A stretch of DNA of 64,000 nt from Vicinamibacterales bacterium. Its GTDB lineage: Bacteria > Acidobacteriota > Vicinamibacteria > Vicinamibacterales > UBA2999. Shown in pieces: positions 46,165 to 54,270 of the stretch. The notes under the pieces were generated by a model, which saw nothing but the letters and a program-made list of their open reading frames with translations, was not told where the DNA came from and did no database searches. A program made the position numbers and the translations under genes. The DNA is taken from the NCBI GenBank assembly GCA_041659285.1, contig JBAZYO010000008.1, positions 1 through 64,000 of the forward strand. The letters are read 5' to 3'. Each line of letters opens with the position of its first letter. The stretch's first letter is position 1.

Positions 46165-46788
46165 TTACTTCAGCGACCGCATGATCGCCTGCACGGCCTG
46201 GCGCTCGGGCGCTTCGGGCGCGAGGCGCAGGAAGGCTTCGAAGTGTTCGGCCGCCTGCGGCAGCTGACGCTGGCGCTGGTGCACCAGGGCGCCGTAGTAG
46301 TGCGCGTAGGCGAAGTCGGGCTTGCGCACAATGGCCCCGGTCAACGCGGTCCCCGCCGTGCCCCAATCGCCGGCTTTGCTGGCCGCGAGGCCCAGCTGAT
46401 AGAACGCGAACGGGTTGTCGCCGTCAGCCTCGGTGGCCTTGCGAGCGAGATCCACCGCGCGGCGGGCGTCGTTGGCGGCGAGCGCCTCACCTGACTCGGC
46501 GATCAGGCGCCAGGCCGGACCGCTGGCGCCCAGCCGAGCGAACGTCGAGACGGCCTGGTCGGTGCGGTCGAGCTTGAGCAGCGCCTGCGCCGCAAGGTAA
46601 GTGGACGCCGGGTCCGCGTCTTGCGCGGCCTCGACCACCTGCTCGTAGTCGCCCGACTGGAACAGGCGCTGAATCTCGGGCCGCTGCTCCGCGGCCGTGG
46701 CAATTCCCGCGGTGCCGGGCACAATCCACACGGCCAAAGCCGTGATCACGGCAAAAACTGACCTGTTTCTGGTGCAGATTGATGTCAT
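46165..46788 (-). CDS. Periplasmic TPR protein
   Basis: A 207-residue protein with a signal peptide (VFAVITALAVWIVPGTAG) and several tetratricopeptide repeats (EIQRLFQSGDYEQVVEAAQD, FAFYQLGLAASKAGDWGTAG, FAYAHYYGALVHQRQRQLPQ). These are protein-protein interaction scaffolds. The second ATG (46788) has GGAG seven bases upstream and is preferred to that at 46794. It converges on the TamB-TamA gene, with two bases between the stops, and diverges from the NYN gene. It could assist outer-membrane assembly, but only position suggests it. Confidence 0.75.
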   Translation of the reverse strand: MTSICTRNRSVFAVITALAVWIVPGTAGIATAAEQRPEIQRLFQSGDYEQVVEAAQDADPASTYLAAQALLKLDRTDQAVSTFARLGASGPAWRLIAESGEALAANDARRAVDLARKATEADGDNPFAFYQLGLAASKAGDWGTAGTALTGAIVRKPDFAYAHYYGALVHQRQRQLPQAAEHFEAFLRLAPEAPERQAVQAIMRSLK

Positions 46789-46832
46789 TTGCATACTCCA
46801 GCTTTCTCTACTGCAACCAGTGTGCCGACAGG

Positions 46833-46838
46833 TATACT
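46833..46838 (+). promoter_or_regulatory. Candidate -10 (TATACT) in the TPR/NYN divergent region
   Basis: TATACT on the plus strand would give a leader of about 180 bases for the NYN gene. The complementary strand (CAGTATACC) could serve the TPR gene. The -35 regions are weak. Confidence 0.3.
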
Positions 46839-47023
46839 GTAACAACACCTCCCGGTTGACCCCTCGAGGCCTGCAGACTTGGTGGCTTGCACGACAGCCA
46901 CTCCGGCCACGCCCCAAGCCTCCACGCCCAGGATCGTCGATTCGGTCAGGATCACAACGCGCATGGCGCAGCAGGACCCCCAAAGGTCCTGACGTTCAGC
47001 ACAGAAAGTTACGAACGACACAC

Positions 47024-48499
47024 ATGTCCTCAGATCAAAGACTCAAGATTGCCGTATTCATCGACTTCGACAACGTCGAGATTGGCGTCAAGACCACGCT
47101 CGGCCTCCAGTTCGACATCGGCGCCGTGCTCGAAGCCATCAAGGAACGCGGTGAAGTGATCACCAAGGTCGCCTACGGCGACTGGAAGCGATCGGGCGAT
47201 TACGGCCGCGCCATGGCGCAACACGCCGTGCGCCTGGTGCAGCGCGTGATGACGCCCGGCGGCGACAAGAACGGCGCCGACATCAACCTCGCCCTCGACG
47301 CCCTCGAGATGGCCTTCACCCACTCCCACATCAACGCCTTCGTCATCGTCGGCGGCGACAGCGACTTCATCACCCTGGTTGAAAAGCTCAAGCAGTACGA
47401 CCGCAAGGTGTTCGTGGTCGGCGGCCGCGCCTTCACCAGCCAGGTGATGCAGAAGAACTGCACCGAGTTCATCGCCTACGAAAACATCGTGCCGGATCGC
47501 CGGCCGAGCCACCCGCGGCCGGAGCGCGGCAGCAGCGAGCGGCCCCGCACCCAGAGCAGCGGGACCCAGCCCATCGAGCAGTCGGTGGCACTGGTCAAGC
47601 GTGCGCTCAAGGTGCTGGCCGACCGCGAGGTCTCGCCGCAGCTCGGGCTGCTCAAGAGCACGCTGCTCCAGCTCGACTCGTCGTTCTCGGAACGCGACTA
47701 CGGCGTCGGCAGCTTCCGCGACTTTGCCGACAAGCTGGCGCAGCAGGGCATCGTCACGTTGAAGCACCAGGGCCGCAGCACGCTGGTGGAACTGAACGAC
47801 GGCGAGACGCCGGCCGTGGAACCGGCGGCGCCCTCGGCGCCTCCGTCGCCGACCCTCGTCGCCAATTCGTCGGCCGACGCGATCTCGGCTTCGCGTGAGG
47901 CCGGCCGTCGCGCCGCGCGCGAACTGCTCGAGCAGGCAGACTCGGCCCACGGTGCCGTGGACCCCGGCGACGAAGAAACCCGTCCCGCCCCAACCGAGCC
48001 GGCATCGCTCGGCGACGGCGTTGCCCTGGTGCGCCGGCTGTTGGGCGAGGCGGCCACGCAGCCGCGCTGGCCGATGTATCCGCGCCAGTTCAAGCAGTTC
48101 CTGAAAGCGGCGCAGCCCGACTTCGACGAACGCCGCTACGGCACGATCGCCGACCTGATGCGCGCCTGCCAGAAGGACGGCATCCTGCGCCTCGAACGGG
48201 ATCGGCAGGGCGGCCTGCGCGTGTTTGCCAACGGCGCCACCGCGCGCGCCACGGTCCCGCACGGCTGGGGCCTCGTCGTGAACAACACGGTCGAAGCGGT
48301 TGACATCGTCGAACCGTCGGCCCTGGTCGAGCCGCTGCCGCCGACCATTGCCGAACCGATCGCCATGCCCGAGGAAGTCGAGGCGGCGGTGGTTGAAGCC
48401 GCGCCGAAGGCCAAGCGGCCCGCGCGCGCGAAGAAGACGGCGGCTCCCGCGGCCAAGGCCGCGAAGAAGAAGGCCGCTCCGCGCAAGAAGAAGGTCTAA
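47024..48499 (+). CDS. NYN-domain protein with two OST-HTH/LOTUS domains
   Basis: A 491-residue putative RNase/RNA-binding protein. The NYN (PIN-like) domain covers about residues 8-150, with acidic residues at VFIDFDNVE, KNGADINLALD and VGGDSDFITL. Two OST-HTH/LOTUS domains follow (about 190-265, with YGVGSFRDFADKLAQQGIV, and 330-405, with YGTIADLMRACQKDGIL). A lysine/alanine/proline tail ends the protein (KAAKKKAAPRKKKV), resembling histone-H1-like tails that bind nucleic acid. NYN-LOTUS pairing is known from LabA-like bacterial proteins and MARF1. ATG at 47024 is used; the frame is open further upstream. Co-orientation with topoisomerase B may be incidental. Confidence 0.85.
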   Translation: MSSDQRLKIAVFIDFDNVEIGVKTTLGLQFDIGAVLEAIKERGEVITKVAYGDWKRSGDYGRAMAQHAVRLVQRVMTPGGDKNGADINLALDALEMAFTHSHINAFVIVGGDSDFITLVEKLKQYDRKVFVVGGRAFTSQVMQKNCTEFIAYENIVPDRRPSHPRPERGSSERPRTQSSGTQPIEQSVALVKRALKVLADREVSPQLGLLKSTLLQLDSSFSERDYGVGSFRDFADKLAQQGIVTLKHQGRSTLVELNDGETPAVEPAAPSAPPSPTLVANSSADAISASREAGRRAARELLEQADSAHGAVDPGDEETRPAPTEPASLGDGVALVRRLLGEAATQPRWPMYPRQFKQFLKAAQPDFDERRYGTIADLMRACQKDGILRLERDRQGGLRVFANGATARATVPHGWGLVVNNTVEAVDIVEPSALVEPLPPTIAEPIAMPEEVEAAVVEAAPKAKRPARAKKTAAPAAKAAKKKAAPRKKKV

Positions 48500-48500
48500 C

Positions 48501-48560
48501 GTTCTGAACGGTTCTGAATGGTTCTGAATGGTGCTGAACCGTTCGGAACCGTTCGGAACC
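48501..48560 (+). repeat. Six phased decamers, GTTCNGAAC type, upstream of topoisomerase B
   Basis: GTTCTGAACG, GTTCTGAATG, GTTCTGAATG, GTGCTGAACC, GTTCGGAACC and GTTCGGAACC run without gaps between the NYN stop and the -10. Most units are near-palindromes (GTTC-N-GAAC) with a period of one helical turn. Confidence 0.85.
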
Positions 48561-48562
48561 TC

Positions 48563-48568
48563 TATAAT
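48563..48568 (+). promoter_or_regulatory. -10 box of the topoisomerase B gene
   Basis: A consensus TATAAT ten bases before the GTG start, directly after the decamer array. The last decamers occupy the -35 position, so a bound protein would block or assist RNA polymerase. Confidence 0.65.
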
Positions 48569-48578
48569 CGTCTTCCGA

Positions 48579-50483
<1,905 letters not shown>

Positions 50484-50501
50484 GAGTAGAATTTAGGCCG
50501 T

Positions 50502-51902
50502 TTGTCTGATCCGGTCCAAAAGAAGAACTCGCCGTTCGATCGGTCGCTCGTCGAAGGCCCCATTGGCCCCGCCGTTTGGAAGCTGGCCTGGCCCACCATG
50601 CTCCAGAACGTGATTGCCGGCCTCCAGGGCGTGGTCGATCACATCCTCGTCGGGCACCTCATCGGCTACACCGGCAATGCCGCCATCGGCGTCAGCTGGC
50701 AAATCTTCCTCGTCGTCATCGTCTTCATTGCCTCGCTGTTCACCGGCCAGGCCGTGTTGATCTCGCGATACGTCGGCGCCGGTGACGTCGACAGGGTCAA
50801 CAAGACGGTGCAGCAGGCGCTGCTGACGGCGATCGCCATGTATGCGGTGATGGGGCCGATCGGGTTCTTCTTCGCGCCGACCCTGCTCGACCTCGTCAAC
50901 GCCTCGGGCGAGGTGCGGGCGCTGGCGCTGCCGTTCCTGCGCATCAACTTCGCCCTGAGCATCGGCATGTTGCTGTTCTTCATGCTGACGTCGGCGTTGC
51001 GCGCCGCCGGCGATGCCCGCACGCCGCTGCGTCTCGGCGTGACGATGACGGTGCTCAATCTGGTGCTCAACCTGATCCTGATTCGTGGCCTCGGCCCGAT
51101 CCCAGCCCTCGGCACGGCGGGCTCGGCGCTGGGAACGGCGATCGCCTCGAGCACGGTCAGTGCCTTCGCGCTCTACCAGCTGTTCAAGGGCCGCCTCGTG
51201 TTCAAGGTGTCGCTTCAGATGGACTGGCGGCCCGACTGGACCATCATCCGATCGCTCTTTCGTTTCGGGTTGCCCACCGGCGTCCAGGGCATTGCGATGA
51301 ACGTGGCCGGGGTGATGATGTTGCGCTACATCGGTTCGCTGCAACAGAGCGCCGCCGCCCAGGCCGCCTTCACCATCGGCTACACCGAGCTGTTCTCGAT
51401 GATCACGTGGACGTCAGTGGGCCTGATGGGCGCGGCCGCGACCGTCGCCGGGCAGAATCTGGGCGCCGGGCATCCCGAGCGCGCCATGTCGGGCGTGCAT
51501 GCGGCGTCCCGCATCGGCCTCGCCGTGGCCGCGGTGGTGGGTCTGGCGTTCGTCACGCTGCCACAGGTGCTGCTGGGCGCCTTCGGCGCCACGGACGCGG
51601 CGGTGGCCACGATCGGTCGACAACTGCTGCAGTACCTCGCGGTCTCGGGTTTCTTCATCACCGTGGCGCTCACCTACACCGGCGGGCTCCAGGGCACCGG
51701 CGACACGCGCAGCCCGCTCTTCATCACGCTCGCCTCGCAGGTGGCCGTGCCGATCGGGATGTGCACGATCATCCAGGCCACGCGGCCGCTGGTGGCCGGC
51801 GACATCTGGCTGGCCATCGTGCTGGGCCACTTCACGCGCTGCGTGCTGACGGTGTATCGCTTCCGCCAGGGCAAGTGGCGGAGCATCGTCGTCGCCCACT
51901 GA
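50502..51902 (+). CDS. MATE family efflux transporter
   Basis: A 466-residue inner-membrane protein with about 12 hydrophobic segments arranged as two similar halves, as in MATE multidrug/H+ or Na+ antiporters. Typical segments: LAWPTMLQNVIAGLQGVVD, GAGDVDRVNKTVQQAL, MLTSALRAAGDARTPL and, in the second half, GLPTGVQGIA and GQNLGAGHPERA. The start is TTG at 50502, 18 bases after the topoisomerase B stop; no ATG fits before the conserved region. It is likely co-transcribed with topoisomerase B. Substrates are unknown. Confidence 0.88.
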   Translation: MSDPVQKKNSPFDRSLVEGPIGPAVWKLAWPTMLQNVIAGLQGVVDHILVGHLIGYTGNAAIGVSWQIFLVVIVFIASLFTGQAVLISRYVGAGDVDRVNKTVQQALLTAIAMYAVMGPIGFFFAPTLLDLVNASGEVRALALPFLRINFALSIGMLLFFMLTSALRAAGDARTPLRLGVTMTVLNLVLNLILIRGLGPIPALGTAGSALGTAIASSTVSAFALYQLFKGRLVFKVSLQMDWRPDWTIIRSLFRFGLPTGVQGIAMNVAGVMMLRYIGSLQQSAAAQAAFTIGYTELFSMITWTSVGLMGAAATVAGQNLGAGHPERAMSGVHAASRIGLAVAAVVGLAFVTLPQVLLGAFGATDAAVATIGRQLLQYLAVSGFFITVALTYTGGLQGTGDTRSPLFITLASQVAVPIGMCTIIQATRPLVAGDIWLAIVLGHFTRCVLTVYRFRQGKWRSIVVAH

Positions 51903-51907
51903 TCAAC

Positions 51908-52744
51908 TCACCAGCGCAGAACCCTCTTGCCCCGCCAGATGGGCCCTTCCTGCACGTAGCGCCATTCCGGGTTCTGGTGAAAGTCTCGCAGCGAGTTCAG
52001 GACGCCGTCGAACACCGGCACTGACTCGTCGTCGCACTCGAAGTAGGTCACGAAATCGAACTCGCCCGGGCGCTCGTAGCCATCGGGGTTGTGATACACG
52101 CGGCGGAACAGCGCCGGAATACCGCGTTCGGCGGCGACCGCGTGGCCCTTCACGGGACAGGCGCTCGCGTGATCGACGTGCGGATAGAAGTAGGCGTGCC
52201 GCTCGAGCACGCTCTTCTGCCACCATTCGGGTGTCTTGCGAATCGGCACGATGATGGCGTTGCGGGTGACGCGGCCCGAACGGCGCGGCGGCCCGTTCTT
52301 GTTCGCGTAGTGCACCAGCTCGGGACTGGAATAGCGGGGGCTGCGCACGGCGCCGTCAAGCGCCAGTAATTCGGCCGTATCGCCGATGCGCCGGAGCAGT
52401 TCCTCTTCGACTTCCTGCAGCCGCGGCCGGTACTTGCTCGACACCTGCACGAGGTGGCGGGCCTTGTTGATGCAGGGGCCCACGCAGGTCGGTTCCGGCT
52501 GGGGCAGCTCGCCGTCGCGCACGAAGAACTGGATGGTCTCGAAGGGTTGCGCCTGGGTCTCGCGGCTGTCGTCGATGTCGAAGTCGTTGAAGAAGCCGCG
52601 GGCGATGTTGCCGCCCGCCGTCCGCAACCGCGCGCCATGGGCGTCGTCGTCGGTGCGCGCCATTACGAACAGAAACTTCGTGTAGGCCAGGTTGGCCCCC
52701 ACGCCGTTGCCGTCCCGCTGGCCGCAGCCACCGCTTTGTCCCAT
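51908..52744 (-). CDS. Chlorite dismutase-family heme protein
   Basis: A 278-residue protein whose C-terminal half matches the chlorite dismutase family: IIVPIRKTPEWWQKSVLERH, RRVYHNPDGYE (the histidine in the position of the heme-binding His), EFDFVTYFECDDE and PEWRYVQEGPIWRGKRV. The N-terminal half is compatible with the other ferredoxin-like fold of the dimeric alpha/beta barrel. I cannot tell chlorite dismutation from coproheme decarboxylation (HemQ) or another role, and no heme genes lie nearby. It converges on the MATE gene five bases apart. Confidence 0.65.
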   Translation of the reverse strand: MGQSGGCGQRDGNGVGANLAYTKFLFVMARTDDDAHGARLRTAGGNIARGFFNDFDIDDSRETQAQPFETIQFFVRDGELPQPEPTCVGPCINKARHLVQVSSKYRPRLQEVEEELLRRIGDTAELLALDGAVRSPRYSSPELVHYANKNGPPRRSGRVTRNAIIVPIRKTPEWWQKSVLERHAYFYPHVDHASACPVKGHAVAAERGIPALFRRVYHNPDGYERPGEFDFVTYFECDDESVPVFDGVLNSLRDFHQNPEWRYVQEGPIWRGKRVLRW

Positions 52745-52837
52745 GACAGACCGGCTATCGGTTACAGGCAGGGGTGACTGTATGAGCCAGCGCAGAACTG
52801 TGCAGTCCTGGCCTGGCGGCAGGGCACCCTCAGGTAG

Positions 52838-52858
52838 GGCACCCCTTCATGGGGTGCC
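52838..52858 (-). terminator. Hairpin with the HAD gene's stop codon in its loop
   Basis: GGCACCCC (52838-52845) pairs with GGGGTGCC (52851-52858). The loop TTCAT holds the complement of the TGA stop at 52847-52849. A further AGGGCACCC lies at 52821-52829. Confidence 0.5.
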
Positions 52859-53695
52859 GCGGGCCGCTTCCAGAATGAACCGGTCGATGGCTTGCGCCAA
52901 CCCCGCTTCGTCGTTCGTGCCGGTCACGTGAAAAGTGGCCTGCTTGAGCTCGGGCTCGGCGTTGCCCATCACCACGCCGACGCCGGCCCACTCGAGCATG
53001 TCGCGATCGTTGTGGTTGTCGCCGACCGCCATCACCTCCGCCTGCGCGATGCCGAACCGCCCGGCCACCGCCGCCAGGCCAGAGCCCTTCGTGGTGCCCG
53101 CCCCGCAGACGTCCACCATTGAAAAATCGCGCTGAGGGTATTCGGTCAGCATCACCTCGAGCCGCGGCGACACCGGATGCGCGGCCAGGCAGGCCGCAAT
53201 CGCGCGCATGGTCTCGACACCGCCGTTGAAGGCAATCTGCACGGGGTCCTCGGTCACCGCGTCTTCGAGGCGATCGACCGCCTGGATGATCGCGTCGTTG
53301 CGCTGCTTGAAGCGCGATCGATTGGGGTGGGTCCAATCCATCCGGTCGTAGACCAGCTGCCCGGCCGCCGGCCGGTCGAACACGCACGCCGTGTCGCCCC
53401 GCCACTCGATCGTCGCCGCGAGCACCTGGTGGGCGACCGCCTGCGGCAGCAGCCGCCGCATCAACGTGTCTCCAGCGCGCGAGCGCGCAATCGCCCCGTT
53501 GTAGACCAGGAGCGTGATCGCGTCCGGCAGGTCACCCAGCGCTTGCAGGGCAAAATGGAAGCTGCGCCCGGTGGCCACGACGATATGCACGCCGCGGTGG
53601 GCGGCGCGGTGAATGGCGTCGAGATTGGCGGCCGGGACGCGGCCCGTGCTGTCGAGCAGCGTCCCGTCGATGTCAAGGGCGAGCAGGCGGACCAC
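52847..53695 (-). CDS. HAD superfamily hydrolase, Cof type (IIB)
   Basis: A 282-residue phosphatase with the four HAD motifs: LLALDIDGTLLDS (nucleophile Asp), VVATGRSF, the Lys in GAGTTKGSGLAAV, and MAVGDNHNDRDML. The large cap domain inserted between motifs II and III places it in the Cof/YbiV subgroup, which dephosphorylates sugar phosphates, FMN or similar. The start is GTG at 53695, close to the preceding stop at 53699, so translation may be coupled to the small upstream gene. Cytosolic. Confidence 0.9.
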   Translation of the reverse strand: MVRLLALDIDGTLLDSTGRVPAANLDAIHRAAHRGVHIVVATGRSFHFALQALGDLPDAITLLVYNGAIARSRAGDTLMRRLLPQAVAHQVLAATIEWRGDTACVFDRPAAGQLVYDRMDWTHPNRSRFKQRNDAIIQAVDRLEDAVTEDPVQIAFNGGVETMRAIAACLAAHPVSPRLEVMLTEYPQRDFSMVDVCGAGTTKGSGLAAVAGRFGIAQAEVMAVGDNHNDRDMLEWAGVGVVMGNAEPELKQATFHVTGTNDEAGLAQAIDRFILEAARGTP

Positions 53696-53698
53696 AGT

Positions 53699-54130
53699 TC
53701 ACTTGACCCGCTTCACGAAGGCTTCGTACGCGCCCTGGTCCTGTTTCTGGAAGTAGGCGGCGAACTCGTTGCCGATGGTTTCCAGGTGCTTCAAGTAGCC
53801 GGGATCCTTGTAGGCCTCGCGCATCCCGGGCAGGTAGTCCCGCACCCGCTCCCACACCAGCAGCAGCTCGCGGCCGCTCTGGAAGAACAGCTCCTTGTTG
53901 AGCACACCGGAGGTCATGAATGACGACACCAGGTCCCAGTACGACGTCACCATGCGGACCGAGGCGTTCTCGTCGGTGCCGCCGGGCGCCAGCTTGAGGA
54001 GTTCCTCGTAGCTCTTGGCCTTGCAGTTGGCGGTGAACCACGCCCGCGCCTTCCGCATGCGCTCTTCGCGACGCATCTCATACAGTCGCAGAATCAAGTT
54101 CACGTCGTCGTAGGTTGGCTGTTGCGTCAT
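53699..54130 (-). CDS. Conserved hypothetical helical protein
   Basis: A 143-residue, mostly helical, charged protein without signal peptide or membrane segment. Recognisable stretches are LILRLYEMRREERMRKARAW, SVRMVTSYWDLVSSFMTSG and LLVWERVRDYLPGM. It resembles DUF4760-like helical proteins only weakly. The family and function are not recognised. ATG at 54130. It precedes the HAD phosphatase by three bases and diverges from sucA across 140 bases. Confidence 0.7.
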   Translation of the reverse strand: MTQQPTYDDVNLILRLYEMRREERMRKARAWFTANCKAKSYEELLKLAPGGTDENASVRMVTSYWDLVSSFMTSGVLNKELFFQSGRELLLVWERVRDYLPGMREAYKDPGYLKHLETIGNEFAAYFQKQDQGAYEAFVKRVK

Positions 54131-54162
54131 TTTTTGTCTCGTTTGCGAGCCTTTCCCGCCCG

Positions 54163-54255
54163 TCGCAGCCCCAGAGGGCGATTCGGGCTTGCCCCGCCGT
54201 AGCCCGGAGGGCGATTCGGGCCTGCCCCGCCGTAGCCCGGAGGGCGAAGGCGGGA
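54163..54255. repeat. Three imperfect tandem 33-bp repeats upstream of sucA
   Basis: Units starting at 54163 (divergent), 54196 and 54229 share GCCGTAGCCCGGAGGGCGA and the following TTCGGGC. The array ends 15 bases before the sucA ATG. Confidence 0.75.
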
Positions 54256-54270
54256 TAAAGTAGAAAGGTT

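Noticed and set aside
48501..48560. LexA-type SOS box upstream of topoisomerase B
   Set aside because: GAAC and GTTC are separated by one base here, not the four of the Gram-positive-type GAAC-N4-GTTC box.
54163..54255. CRISPR array
   Set aside because: The repeats are directly contiguous without unique spacers, and no cas genes are present.
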